Origin: Porticoccus sp950063125
Lineage (GTDB): Bacteria > Pseudomonadota > Gammaproteobacteria > Pseudomonadales > Porticoccaceae
Length of the DNA stretch: 64,000 bases
Reading direction: 5' to 3' (one strand)
Assembly: GCF_963973895.1 (NCBI RefSeq)
Contig: NZ_CAXBBF010000001.1
Both the position numbers and the translations under genes were made by a program. Shown in pieces: positions 25,472 to 34,604 of the stretch (positions are counted from its first letter, which is position 1; every line of letters starts with the position of its first letter). The notes under the pieces were generated by a model, which saw only the letters and a list, made by a program, of their open reading frames with translations, ran no database searches and was not told where the DNA came from.

Positions 25472-25924
25472 ATGACGGAAAAACTGACTCGTTCCGGAGC
25501 CCGCAATATCTTCTTTGGCGGTTCGCTATTCTTTTTTATCGTCTTCGCCGCTCTGACTGTCCACAGCCATTTTTACATGGTGAACATTTCTACCGACAAG
25601 GAAGGGTTGACGGAGTCTGTCAAGCTGGGCAAACACGTATGGGAAAAGAACAGTTGTATCAACTGCCATACCATCCTGGGGGAGGGCGCATACTTCGGTC
25701 CCGAACTGGGTAATGTCTGGCATCGCTATGGTGGCCGGGAAAATCCGGAGGCAGCCCGAGCCGGCATCAAGGGCTGGATCAAAGCGCAACCGCTGAATAT
25801 CGAGGGACGGCGAAAAATGCCTGCCTTCGACCTTAGCGAGTCAGAACTTGATGCCCTGGTGGATTTTTTCCGCTGGACAGACGATATCGACACCCAGGGT
25901 TGGCCGCCCCATCCTTCAGGCTGA
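25472..25924 (+). CDS. norC: Nitric oxide reductase subunit C (cytochrome c)
   Basis: 150 residues. One N-terminal membrane anchor (about 13-30) and a periplasmic cytochrome c domain with haem site CINCH (62-66) and axial Met in RRKMPAFDLS. ILGEGAYFGPELGNV is highly characteristic of NorC. It passes electrons to NorB. The ATG at 25472 has GGAAGG at 25461-25466. It is separated from norB by 90 bp with no terminator. Confidence 0.96.
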   Translation: MTEKLTRSGARNIFFGGSLFFFIVFAALTVHSHFYMVNISTDKEGLTESVKLGKHVWEKNSCINCHTILGEGAYFGPELGNVWHRYGGRENPEAARAGIKGWIKAQPLNIEGRRKMPAFDLSESELDALVDFFRWTDDIDTQGWPPHPSG

Positions 25925-26014
25925 TGTGTTCATCGTGACCATAGAGGCGGTCGCCACAACAGCAAAAAGTCTGGCAGAAACCCCAAGATAATCATTAAAA
26001 GGAGATGTTTGGCG

Positions 26015-27352
26015 ATGAAATACGAAACCCAGAAGGTGGCTCTCCCGTTTTTCATGGTCGCGATGGCTCTGTTTGTACTGCAGGTGGTGTTCGGCCTGCT
26101 GGCGGCTACTGTCTATGTCCTGCCCGAGTTCATGACCGAGGCCATGCCGTTCCACATCATGCGCATGAGCCACACCAATTTGTTGATCGTATGGCTGTTG
26201 ATGGGTTTTATGGGGTGCACCTACTACCTGATGCCGGAGGAAGCGGAAACGGAAATTCACAGCCCCAAACTGGCCTACCTGCAGCTTGCCCTGTTTGCCG
26301 TGGCCGGTGCCGGTTCTCTAATTAGTTATCAGTTTGGTATCCATGAGGGCCGGGAGTTTCTGGAACAACCCCTCTGGGCGAAAATCCTGATTACCATCTC
26401 CTTTTTGATCTTTCTCTACAACACCAGTATCACCCTCTACAAAGGCCGTCGAACGGCCATCAATATGGTGTTGATGCTGGGGCTGTGGCTGGCAGCAATA
26501 TTCTGGCTGTTCGCCTTTTACAATCCGGCCAACCTGGCCGTGGACAAGCTCTACTGGTGGTGGGTCGTTCATGTCTGGGTCGAGGGTGTTTGGGAGTTGA
26601 TCATGGGATCACTGCTGGCCTATCTGTTGATCAAGATGACCGGTGTCGACCGCGAAATCATTGAGAAGTGGCTATACGTCATTATCGGACTGGCCCTGTT
26701 TTCCGGTCTCCTGGGAACCGGCCATCATTACTACTGGATCGGCGCACCCTGGTACTGGCAGCCCATCGGCAGTATTTTCTCCACCCTTGAAGTGCTGCCT
26801 TTCTTTGCCATGGTGTTGTTTGCCTTCTACATGTTCTGGAAAGGACGTCGCAACCATCCGAATAAGGCTGCCATGCTCTGGACGCTGGGCAGTGCTACTG
26901 TGGCGTTTTTCGGGGCCGGTGTCTGGGGTTTTATGCACACCCTGTCTTTCGTCAACTACTACACCCACGGCACCCAGGTCACGGCTGCCCACGGTCACCT
27001 GGCTTTCTATGGTGCCTATGTGATGATGGTGCTGGCCGTCATCACCTACGCCATGCCCCAGTTGCGTCGGATGCAGCCCTATAATCAGATCCTCAATATG
27101 TGGAGCTTCTGGATAATGACCTCTGCCATGTGCTTTATGACATTTACTCTGACGTTTGCCGGCGTGGTACAGACCCACCTGCAAAGGGTCCTGGGAATGA
27201 ACTACATGGAGGTGCAGTCCCAGCTGGGGCTGTTCTACGCCATGCGTCTGGGGGCAGGCGTGGTAGTGGCCGTGGCCGCACTGTTGTTCCTTTATGCCAC
27301 CTTCGGGCCGGCCCGGGAGCAGGTTGCCGACACGCCGACAGAACCCATCTGA
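26015..27352 (+). CDS. norB: Nitric oxide reductase subunit B (haem b / FeB catalytic subunit)
   Basis: 445 residues, 12 membrane helices, haem-copper oxidase superfamily, reducing 2 NO to N2O. Visible ligands include the histidine of MRMSHTNLLIVW, HVWVEGVWELI (FeB histidine and the essential glutamate), GTGHHYYWIG, and THGTQVTAAHGHLAFYG near the C-terminus. No quinol-oxidase N-terminal extension is present, so it is the cNor type that needs NorC. The ATG at 26015 is chosen because GGAG (26001-26004) is at normal spacing from it and too close to the TTG at 26009. Confidence 0.97.
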   Translation: MKYETQKVALPFFMVAMALFVLQVVFGLLAATVYVLPEFMTEAMPFHIMRMSHTNLLIVWLLMGFMGCTYYLMPEEAETEIHSPKLAYLQLALFAVAGAGSLISYQFGIHEGREFLEQPLWAKILITISFLIFLYNTSITLYKGRRTAINMVLMLGLWLAAIFWLFAFYNPANLAVDKLYWWWVVHVWVEGVWELIMGSLLAYLLIKMTGVDREIIEKWLYVIIGLALFSGLLGTGHHYYWIGAPWYWQPIGSIFSTLEVLPFFAMVLFAFYMFWKGRRNHPNKAAMLWTLGSATVAFFGAGVWGFMHTLSFVNYYTHGTQVTAAHGHLAFYGAYVMMVLAVITYAMPQLRRMQPYNQILNMWSFWIMTSAMCFMTFTLTFAGVVQTHLQRVLGMNYMEVQSQLGLFYAMRLGAGVVVAVAALLFLYATFGPAREQVADTPTEPI

Positions 27353-27421
27353 ATACAATAGCAGACTTGAAAGGCGCTATTGCCTGTCGGTGGTGACGCC
27401 GTTATCAATCGGGAAAAAATC

Positions 27422-28240
27422 ATGTCCGACTCTGCCGAATCTGTTTCCCATTCTGATGGGGATCTACCTTTCTATCGCCCCGTTGGAGACGAGTGTGAGT
27501 TGTTTCGTCACGCCTGGGAGCAGCGGTTGCCGCTGTTGCTGAAGGGGCCCACGGGTTGCGGCAAGACCCGATTCGTCCACCATATGGCGGCCAAACTAAA
27601 CAGGCCTTTGTTTACCGTGTCCTGTCACGACGACCTGACTGCGGCAGATCTCACCGGTCGCTATCTGCTGCGTGGTGGCGAGACCCAGTGGGTAGATGGC
27701 CCCCTAACCCGGGCCGTACGGGAAGGCGGTATCTGCTATCTGGATGAAGTGGTGGAGGCGCGCAAGGATGTCACCGTGGTTCTGCATCCGCTTACGGACG
27801 ACCGCCGTGCGCTGCCTCTGGAGCGTACGGGTGAACTGTTGCAGGCGCCTCCGGATTTCATGCTGGTGGTATCCTATAATCCCGGTTATCAGCATATTCT
27901 CAAATCCCTCAAGCCGAGTACCCGTCAGCGCTTTGTCGCACTCAGTTTTGATTTTCCACCGCCGGTCCTGGAGCGGGATATCGTCGCCCGGGAGAGTGGT
28001 TTGGCGGCCGACCAGTGCACGGCACTGGTAAATCTGGCGGTGCGCCTGCGGACGCTGAAGGGGCAGGATCTGGAAGAGACTGTTTCTACCCGCCTGCTGA
28101 TCTATTGCGCCACCCTGATGGCAGCCGGAGTGCCGACACTGCAGGCGGCTCGTGCCACCCTGGTGGAACCGCTGAGCGATGACATTGACATTCAGGAAGG
28201 GTTGCTGGAGGCCATCCGCGCCACCTTCGGCGATGAATAA
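27422..28240 (+). CDS. norQ: NorQ, MoxR-type AAA+ ATPase for NO reductase maturation
   Basis: 272 residues. Walker A GPTGCGKT (42-49), Walker B ICYLDEV, sensor region LVVSYNPGYQ and an arginine finger region. NorQ works with the VWA protein NorD to insert the non-haem iron into NorB. The start at 27422 follows GGGA weakly; the frame can extend to 27380 but the extra residues are unlike the family. It overlaps norD by one base (TAATG), so the pair is translationally coupled. Confidence 0.93.
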   Translation: MSDSAESVSHSDGDLPFYRPVGDECELFRHAWEQRLPLLLKGPTGCGKTRFVHHMAAKLNRPLFTVSCHDDLTAADLTGRYLLRGGETQWVDGPLTRAVREGGICYLDEVVEARKDVTVVLHPLTDDRRALPLERTGELLQAPPDFMLVVSYNPGYQHILKSLKPSTRQRFVALSFDFPPPVLERDIVARESGLAADQCTALVNLAVRLRTLKGQDLEETVSTRLLIYCATLMAAGVPTLQAARATLVEPLSDDIDIQEGLLEAIRATFGDE

Positions 28241-30183
28241 TGAGCCGTCGGGGTCTGCTGGAATTTCTTGAACTGGAAGAGTGGGTAGGGCGGCGTTGGC
28301 ACCGCTGGGCTTCCCGGGCTGCCAGTTATCCCCATTATCCGGAGGCAATGGTCAGGTTCCGGGAGCTGGAGAAGAGTCTGGCAGTTTTTTTTCGTCTTAG
28401 CGGCGGAGACCCGGGTCTTGAGCTCAGTGCCATATCTGCCCGGGTGTCCGGACACCGGCTCCGCTGGCGCCAGCGCCTGGGGTTTGACGAAGAGCTCCTG
28501 GACTTGGCTCGGGTGGACGAACAACATCTGCTGTTGCCGCCCCACATCGACCTGCTTCCCGACCGGGACCTCAATCGCGATCTGTATTTCTGGCTGGCTG
28601 CTTACCTGGCTTCTATCCGATCGCTTCCGTCTGAGTCGGACCCTCTGCGGCGGGATATCCTCGCCCTCCGTGAAGTGCGGCGCACCAGTGGTATGGTGTT
28701 AGTGCATTACCCGGGCCTGGGTGCACGCCATGACCGACTGTGCTCAGCTCTACTGGCGCGCCGTCCCGAGCGGCAACTACCGCGTCTGGAGGCAGCGGTG
28801 GAGGCTGTGATCCGCCGATTACTTGGCGATTCGATGCCGCTGGTCGGGGTTGCCAGAGATATTTATTCTGTTGTTCTCGACGAGATGATGCTGAGTGAGT
28901 GGCATGCACCGAAAGGCTATCGACCACCGCTGCCGGTACCCCTTTGGGGAGAAGCTGTGCTGCTGGGCACGGTGCCCCGTACGCCTGATGAACAGGAAGA
29001 GGTTGCTGATGACAGTGTCGCTCAGATGGGGCCGGAGGGGCGACGCAAGGCCAGCCGTCGCCGCCAAACTGAGAGTGAACGGGACGATCCGCTGGTCTTC
29101 AACCGCTTCGAGAAAATGCTTTCCATCGCCGAGATGGTAAACCTGAACCGTCTGGTGGACGATGAGGAAGACGAAGATGCTCACAAGTCCGCCGAACAGC
29201 TGGATGAGATCACCGTCAGCCCCCACCGCAAAAAGGCCGCCGCCAAACTCAGGCTCGAGCTGGACCTGCCTCCAGACGCTGCCACCGGTGCCCCGCTGTC
29301 GGGAAAGTACCGATACCCGGAGTGGGATTATCGCAAAGGTCGTTATCTACCGGAGCACTGCCAGGTTCTTGTCGAGTCCTATCGCGAGGCAGAGCAAATC
29401 ATGCCACAGGACGAAGCGACCCGGCGCAGGATTCTGAGTGTGCGGCGCCAGTTTGAGGCGCTGCGCCCGGGCCGCGAAGTGCTGCGAGGCCAACTGGAGG
29501 GGACGGAGCTGGACATGGATGCCGTCGTCCGCGCCCACTGCGACCTGGCCGCCACTGGCACAGCCAGCGATGGTCTTTACCTCGCCTCACTGCCACGTAC
29601 CCGGGATCTGGCGGTGGATATTCTGGTGGATGTCTCCCTGTCCACGGATGCCTGGCTGGAGGACCGGCGGGTAATCGATGTGGCCCGGGAAGCGCTGTTG
29701 GCTCTGGCCCACGGCTTGGCGCTGTCCGGCGACGACTACGCCATCCACTGTTTTACTTCCCGGCGACGAGAGCAAGTCTGGGTGAGCACCCTGAAGTCCT
29801 TTGACGAGGCCTTGGGGGAGCGGGTGGAGCGACGAATCCAGGCTCTGGAGCCGGGCCACTATACTCGTATGGGGCCGGCCATTCGTCATTGCACAGAACT
29901 TCTGGCACAGCGTCCCCAGCGGCACCGACTGCTGCTGATACTCAGCGACGGCAAGCCCAATGACACTGACTATTACGAAGGCCGTTACGCTATTGAGGAT
30001 ACCCGCAGGGCGATTCTGGACGCCCGGCACCGGGAGGTGCAGGTGTTCGCCGTCACTGTGGACAGAGAGGCGGAGGCCTATCTCCCCCGCCTGTTTGGCC
30101 GAGGAGGTTGGGCTATGGTGAGTAGGCCGGAGCATCTGCCCCAGGCTTTGCCCGCTATCTATCGGCGGGTTACGTCGCGCTGA
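28240..30183 (+). CDS. norD: NorD, von Willebrand factor A protein for NO reductase maturation
   Basis: 647 residues. The N-terminal two thirds is helical and acidic or basic, with a charged stretch around 260-330. The C-terminal VWA domain (about 450-640) has the MIDAS motif DVSLS, then a conserved threonine (HYTRMGPAIRH) and LLILSDGKPND. NorD is the metal-dependent partner of NorQ. It is the last gene of norCBQD and is convergent with the next gene, with stops separated by no bases. Confidence 0.93.
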   Translation: MSRRGLLEFLELEEWVGRRWHRWASRAASYPHYPEAMVRFRELEKSLAVFFRLSGGDPGLELSAISARVSGHRLRWRQRLGFDEELLDLARVDEQHLLLPPHIDLLPDRDLNRDLYFWLAAYLASIRSLPSESDPLRRDILALREVRRTSGMVLVHYPGLGARHDRLCSALLARRPERQLPRLEAAVEAVIRRLLGDSMPLVGVARDIYSVVLDEMMLSEWHAPKGYRPPLPVPLWGEAVLLGTVPRTPDEQEEVADDSVAQMGPEGRRKASRRRQTESERDDPLVFNRFEKMLSIAEMVNLNRLVDDEEDEDAHKSAEQLDEITVSPHRKKAAAKLRLELDLPPDAATGAPLSGKYRYPEWDYRKGRYLPEHCQVLVESYREAEQIMPQDEATRRRILSVRRQFEALRPGREVLRGQLEGTELDMDAVVRAHCDLAATGTASDGLYLASLPRTRDLAVDILVDVSLSTDAWLEDRRVIDVAREALLALAHGLALSGDDYAIHCFTSRRREQVWVSTLKSFDEALGERVERRIQALEPGHYTRMGPAIRHCTELLAQRPQRHRLLLILSDGKPNDTDYYEGRYAIEDTRRAILDARHREVQVFAVTVDREAEAYLPRLFGRGGWAMVSRPEHLPQALPAIYRRVTSR

Positions 30184-30597
30184 TCACTTCTTGGATGAGT
30201 GCCGACCAAAGAGCAGGCTTTTGGGGTTATCTATTGGGAGATTGGCGGTTAGCCGGTGAATACCGATGGCGCAGCGTGCCACCAGCCAGATCAACAGGGC
30301 AGTGAAGAATAGATACCCGAAAATCCAGGCAGTAACCGGGGATGCACCCAAGTAGCCAAGCCCCTGCCAGGAAGCGAAGGCCAGCGCACAGGCCATCAGG
30401 CCGATCCAAAACGTACGCGCCTGAAAACGGAGATGGCTAGCCACCCAGGGGGCACTGCCGGGACATCGCCAATGGGCCAGAATTGCGACTAGAGGAGCCG
30501 TCACCACTGTCATGATACTGCCCAGCAGCAAACCGTAGATCACTATTGCCCAGCCCCGGCCAGTGGCGTCCTTGGTCTGTGATGCGTTAATTGTCAT
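30184..30597 (-). CDS. Small membrane protein, COG3671-like
   Basis: 137 residues with three hydrophobic segments (about 16-42, 64-82, 88-108). The central SHLRFQARTFWIGL resembles the COG3671/DUF4870-like family, whose function is unknown to me. The C-terminus is short and basic. It is convergent with norD and has no close neighbour upstream on its own strand. Assignment rests on the SHxRFQ-R-TFWIG signature only. Confidence 0.7.
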   Translation of the reverse strand: MTINASQTKDATGRGWAIVIYGLLLGSIMTVVTAPLVAILAHWRCPGSAPWVASHLRFQARTFWIGLMACALAFASWQGLGYLGASPVTAWIFGYLFFTALLIWLVARCAIGIHRLTANLPIDNPKSLLFGRHSSKK

Positions 30598-30689
30598 GGG
30601 TTGGTTTTAACATATTGGAAGCTCACACTGCTACTACCAATTTTACGGATACTTTAAAGAAGTTTCATAAATGGATAAAAGGGGTGTTT

Positions 30690-30740
30690 ATGTCGAAGAG
30701 AAAAAATATAGCCCCGAGTTCAAGCCGGATGTAACCTCTA
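30690..30740 (+). pseudogene. Relic of the 5' end of an IS3-family transposase (orfA)
   Basis: ATG at 30690 with AAGGGG upstream reads MSKRKN, and after a one-base shift in the A-run continues YSPEFK, matching the MSKRKKYSPEFK start typical of IS3-group OrfA proteins. The similarity ends after about 12 residues. No inverted repeats or further transposase sequence were found. The match is short, so it is tentative. It lies in the 173-bp gap between the nor and nar blocks, which otherwise holds no gene. Confidence 0.4.
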
Positions 30741-30770
30741 AAATCTCGACTCTAGTTGGGGGCATCTACA

Positions 30771-31574
30771 TTACTGGATTAAACTCTTTCCCATTTCAAT
30801 CCCCTCGATATCCGCTTCATCAATTAGCCGGTGGAGGTATCGGTTGATGGCCAGGCGTTGGCGCACTTCGGCCAGGTAGGCGGCCACCTGGTCGTGTACC
30901 TGTTCGTAGGGCAGGGATATCCCCGGGATTTTGCGGTCCACCTGTACCAGATGTACGCCGTAACGGGACTCAATGGGCTCATTGGCGAGCCCCGCTTCCA
31001 GGGCAAATACCTGCTGTTCAAATTCCGGGGTGGTCTGTCCTCGAGTAATCTGGCCGAGATTGCCGCCGGTTTCTTTGGAAGGGCAGGCGGAAAACTGCCG
31101 TGCCAGCGTCTCAAAGTGATCCGGTGAACGCTGTAATTGTGACAGCAGTTCCCGGGCGGTTTGCCGGGCACGCTGCATGGCGGCCTCATCATCGGGTGCT
31201 GCGGCGAGCAGGATGTGACTGACCTGCAACAGGTCGGGGCTCTGGAAACTTTCCCGGTGGCTATCGAAATAGCGGAGGCACTCCTCTTTGCTGGGGAGCT
31301 CCGCTGGTGCCTCCTGCTCCAGTAGCACACTGAGCAGTGATTCTTCCGATAATACTTCATCCCCCTCTGCAAGCACTTCTTTTGCCTTTTGCAACAGCAG
31401 GGTGCGGATCACCAATGCCTCCGCTGCCTTGCGGAGACCTTCTTCAGGGGATTGGGCCGGGTGATATTGCACTTCCCGGGCGATATCATCGGCTGCAATC
31501 AGGGTGCCGTTAACCCGGACTTCCGGTATGTCTGTGGTCGTTTGGGGGACTGTAGCGTGGGAAGGGCAGCTCAT
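30771..31574 (-). CDS. Parvulin-type peptidyl-prolyl isomerase (PpiC/NifM-like) of the nar operon
   Basis: 267 residues without a signal peptide, so cytoplasmic. The N-terminal helical chaperone part (1-105) is followed by a rotamase domain (about 110-210) with LLQVSHILLAA, FETLARQFSACPSKETGGNLGQI and GVHLVQVDRKIPG. It follows narI by 77 bp. Pseudomonas nar operons carry a PpiC-type gene in the same place, where it is thought to help fold or mature the nitrate reductase. C-terminal half of the protein is poorly conserved. Confidence 0.88.
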   Translation of the reverse strand: MSCPSHATVPQTTTDIPEVRVNGTLIAADDIAREVQYHPAQSPEEGLRKAAEALVIRTLLLQKAKEVLAEGDEVLSEESLLSVLLEQEAPAELPSKEECLRYFDSHRESFQSPDLLQVSHILLAAAPDDEAAMQRARQTARELLSQLQRSPDHFETLARQFSACPSKETGGNLGQITRGQTTPEFEQQVFALEAGLANEPIESRYGVHLVQVDRKIPGISLPYEQVHDQVAAYLAEVRQRLAINRYLHRLIDEADIEGIEMGKSLIQ

Positions 31575-31651
31575 ATTTGTCTCCTGACAATGTTGGGTAG
31601 GGAAACGGTTTACCCCGGTGGCCTGTGCCAGTCACCGGAGTAACGCTGTGA

Positions 31652-32341
31652 TCAGGCTCTCTTCTTGCGCACGATCTGGTAGTTCCTGAGCAGGTATTTC
31701 ACCGGTGCCGCCAGACCGCTGATGATGTGCACCAGGCGGGTGAAGGGGAATATCAGAAACAGGGTCATGCCCAGGAAAACGTGCAGTTTGTACACCAGCG
31801 ACACCGGGGCAATGGATGCCGCCGCCTCCATGGGTTGCAGGATGACGATGGACTGCGCCCAGTTGGCCAGCATGACCATTACCGAACCGTCCATGTGCTG
31901 GCTCGACGCATAGATGGTGCTGAGCCCCAGGATTAGCTGGATATACAGTAATACCAGCACCAGCAGGTCGGAGAAGCTGCTGCTCGCCCGCACCCGAGGG
32001 TCGGTGAAACGGCGTACGATCAGCATGGTCAGGCCGACAAAGCAGAGCGCACCAAACAGCCCGCCCGACACCATGGCCAGCAATTGTTTGTTCGGTGTGG
32101 AAATGACATGGTGGTAGATGAATTCCGGTGTCAGCAGTCCCACCAGATGACCGGCCAGCACAAACAGGATGCCGACATGAAAGGCATTGCTGGCCAGCCG
32201 CATGCCCCTGGTCCGCAGGATTTGGCTGGAGCCCGCTTTCCAGGAGTACTGTTCGCGGTCGTAACGGGCCCAGCAACCGACCACGCAGACCAGCAGCGCC
32301 AGATAGGGGTAGACCCCAAAAAGAATCGTGTTGATATCCAT
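31652..32341 (-). CDS. narI: Respiratory nitrate reductase gamma subunit (cytochrome b)
   Basis: 229 residues, five membrane helices. It takes electrons from quinol and passes them through two b haems to NarH. The start MDINTILFGVYPYLALLVCVVG and the terminal part FLIFPFTRLVHIISG...PVKYLLR are family hallmarks, with histidines placed in helices 2 and 5 as haem ligands. It follows narJ by 10 bp in the narGHJI run. Confidence 0.96.
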   Translation of the reverse strand: MDINTILFGVYPYLALLVCVVGCWARYDREQYSWKAGSSQILRTRGMRLASNAFHVGILFVLAGHLVGLLTPEFIYHHVISTPNKQLLAMVSGGLFGALCFVGLTMLIVRRFTDPRVRASSSFSDLLVLVLLYIQLILGLSTIYASSQHMDGSVMVMLANWAQSIVILQPMEAAASIAPVSLVYKLHVFLGMTLFLIFPFTRLVHIISGLAAPVKYLLRNYQIVRKKRA

Positions 32342-32351
32342 GATAGTTTCC

Positions 32352-33047
32352 TCAGTTTGCCCAGCGAATGGCTACGCTGTCGTTAGGGGATCGTTGTGGG
32401 GGTTGCGGCGTATTGGAGGGGCAGCTATCCCCGCCTCCGGCACCAAAGGTGACCGCTTCTTCCTCCCAGATTTTGTCCAGTGCCTCGGGGGTATCGTCTC
32501 TCTGTTCACTGGCAGTTTTGGCGCGCAGTTCCTCGACGTCTATTGGAACGCCGCTGATCATCAGCAAGCTGTCAAAGAGTGTGTCGTAGGGTGAACCGCG
32601 CTCCTTGAGACGTGCGCTCAGCAGGCCGAGGATATGGGCCACATCCGCCAGTCCCTCTCGGGCTTCCATATCCGGGCGGTGGGCCAGGAATTCCAGATAG
32701 AGGGGAATGAAATCCGGCAATTCACGCACGTCAATGTGGAAGCCCTGGCTGCGGTAAACAGCCAGCAGATCCACCATGGCCTGGCCGCGGTCACGGGATT
32801 CACCGTGCACGTGTTCGAACAGCAGCAGTGACAGGGCGCGACCCCGGTCAAACAAACCGGTATAGCATTCCTGGGCATCCATCAGGTCGCCGTCATAAAT
32901 CTGATGCAGCAGGGCCGTGAGCCGCTGGCGCATGTCAGGAGAAATCTCCCGCGCGTCCAGAATCACAGATTCCAGTTCAGCCACAAGCGGTTGCAGTTTG
33001 GCGCTGGGATAATCCATCAGTCGGGAGATGATTTTGAGAATATCCAT
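32352..33047 (-). CDS. narJ: Nitrate reductase molybdenum cofactor assembly chaperone
   Basis: 231 residues, all-helical TorD/NarJ-like chaperone that binds the NarG N-terminus and holds it for Moco and Fe-S insertion before membrane assembly. YTGLFDRGRALSLLLFEHVHGESRDRGQAM and DFIPLYLEFLAHRP are strong NarJ signatures. The C-terminal tail (about 185-231) is acidic then Ser/Pro-rich and not conserved. It lies 3 bp after narH and 10 bp before narI. Confidence 0.95.
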   Translation of the reverse strand: MDILKIISRLMDYPSAKLQPLVAELESVILDAREISPDMRQRLTALLHQIYDGDLMDAQECYTGLFDRGRALSLLLFEHVHGESRDRGQAMVDLLAVYRSQGFHIDVRELPDFIPLYLEFLAHRPDMEAREGLADVAHILGLLSARLKERGSPYDTLFDSLLMISGVPIDVEELRAKTASEQRDDTPEALDKIWEEEAVTFGAGGGDSCPSNTPQPPQRSPNDSVAIRWAN

Positions 33048-33050
33048 GTT

Positions 33051-34592
33051 CTACTCCTCCCACATCTGGACGGTCTGGATCACATCCCGCCGGGTGGTTT
33101 TTTTGGTGCCGAACAGGTTGATATCCGACTCACCGGTGGAGCAGCCGTTGCCGAAGGAAAAGCCGCAGCCGCCGCGCTCGGCGAAGGCCTCGGACATAGC
33201 TTCCTCCCGGTGGGCGGTGGGAATCACGTAACGGTCCTCGTAGTTGGCGATGGCCAGGTAGCGGTACATATCTTCCACCTGCAGGGTGGTGAGACCCACC
33301 TCCTCGAGAATCTGCTGGTCGTCAAAGCCCTCAACAATCTGGGCGCGCTTGTAGGCACGCATTGCCAGCAGGCGTTTCAGCGCCAGCAGCACCGGTGCCT
33401 CGTCACCGGCAGTGAGCAGGTTGGCCAGGTACTTGACCGGAATGCGCAGGGAATCCACATCGGGAATGATGCCGTTCATACCCACGTGGCCGGCATCCAC
33501 TGCAGACTGGATCGGCGACAGCGGCGGCACGTACCAGACCATCGGCAGGGTTCGGTATTCCGGGTGCAGCGGCAGGGCCAGCTGCCAGTCGACGGCCAGT
33601 TTGTAGACCGGCGACTGTTGGGCCGCTTCGATCACGGAGTCCGGCACACCATCTTTTCTAGCCTGTGCAATCACTGCCGGGTCGTGGGGATCAAGGAAGA
33701 TTTCCAGCTGTTTTTTGTACAGGTCCTGCTCGGACTCGGTGCTGGCCACTTCGTGGATGCGGTCGGCGTCATAGAGCAGTACGCCCAGGTAGCGGATGCG
33801 GCCCACACAGGTTTCCGAACAGATCGTGGGCTGGCCCGCTTCAATACGCGGGTAGCAGAAGATGCATTTCTCTGACTTGCCGGATTTCCAGTTGAAGTAG
33901 ATCTTCTTGTAGGGACAGCCGGACACACACATGCGCCAGCCGCGGCACTTCTCCTGGTCGATCAGAACAATACCGTCTTCCTCGCGCTTATAAATGGCAC
34001 CGGAGGGGCAGGCTGCTGCACAGGTAGGATTCAGGCAGTGCTCGCAGAGCCGCGGCAGGTACATCATGAAGGTGTTCTCGAACTCGCCGTAGATCTCTTT
34101 CTGGATGTTGTCGAAATTGCGGTCGACACTGCGCTTTTTGAACTCGGTGCCGAGAATTTCTTCCCAGTTTGGGCCCCACTCGATTTTCTCCATGCGCTTG
34201 CCGGATATCAGCGAGCGCGGACGCGCGGTGGGCTGGTGTTTGCCCAGCGGGGCGGTGTGCAAATGCTGGTAGTCGAAATCGAACGGCTCGTAGTAGTCGT
34301 CGATTTCCGGCAGGTCGGGGTTGGCGAAGATGTTCGCTAGCACCCGGAACTTGCCGCCGATTTTCGGGTTGATGGAGCCGTCGCGGTTGCGCACCCAGCC
34401 GCCGTTCCACTTGTCCTGGTTCTCCCACTCCTTGGGGTAGCCGATGCCGGGCTTGGTTTCGACGTTGTTGAACCAGGCGTATTCCATGCCCTCGCGGGAG
34501 GTCCAGACATTTTTACAGGTGATGGAACAGGTGTGGCAGCCGATGCACTTGTCCAGGTTCAGCACCATGCCAACTTGTGAGCGTATTTTCAT
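33051..34592 (-). CDS. narH: Respiratory nitrate reductase beta subunit (Fe-S)
   Basis: 513 residues. It carries three 4Fe-4S clusters and one 3Fe-4S cluster between NarI haems and NarG. Cysteine groups are CIGCHTCSITCKNVW near the N-terminus, then CEHCLNPTCAAACPSGAIYK and CRGWRMCVSGCPYKK, where tryptophan replaces a cysteine to give the 3Fe-4S site, and KCIFCYPRIEAGQPTIC. AGGAGG before the ATG is a strong ribosome binding site, 12 bp after narG. Confidence 0.97.
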   Translation of the reverse strand: MKIRSQVGMVLNLDKCIGCHTCSITCKNVWTSREGMEYAWFNNVETKPGIGYPKEWENQDKWNGGWVRNRDGSINPKIGGKFRVLANIFANPDLPEIDDYYEPFDFDYQHLHTAPLGKHQPTARPRSLISGKRMEKIEWGPNWEEILGTEFKKRSVDRNFDNIQKEIYGEFENTFMMYLPRLCEHCLNPTCAAACPSGAIYKREEDGIVLIDQEKCRGWRMCVSGCPYKKIYFNWKSGKSEKCIFCYPRIEAGQPTICSETCVGRIRYLGVLLYDADRIHEVASTESEQDLYKKQLEIFLDPHDPAVIAQARKDGVPDSVIEAAQQSPVYKLAVDWQLALPLHPEYRTLPMVWYVPPLSPIQSAVDAGHVGMNGIIPDVDSLRIPVKYLANLLTAGDEAPVLLALKRLLAMRAYKRAQIVEGFDDQQILEEVGLTTLQVEDMYRYLAIANYEDRYVIPTAHREEAMSEAFAERGGCGFSFGNGCSTGESDINLFGTKKTTRRDVIQTVQMWEE

Positions 34593-34604
34593 TGTGATGC
34601 CTCC

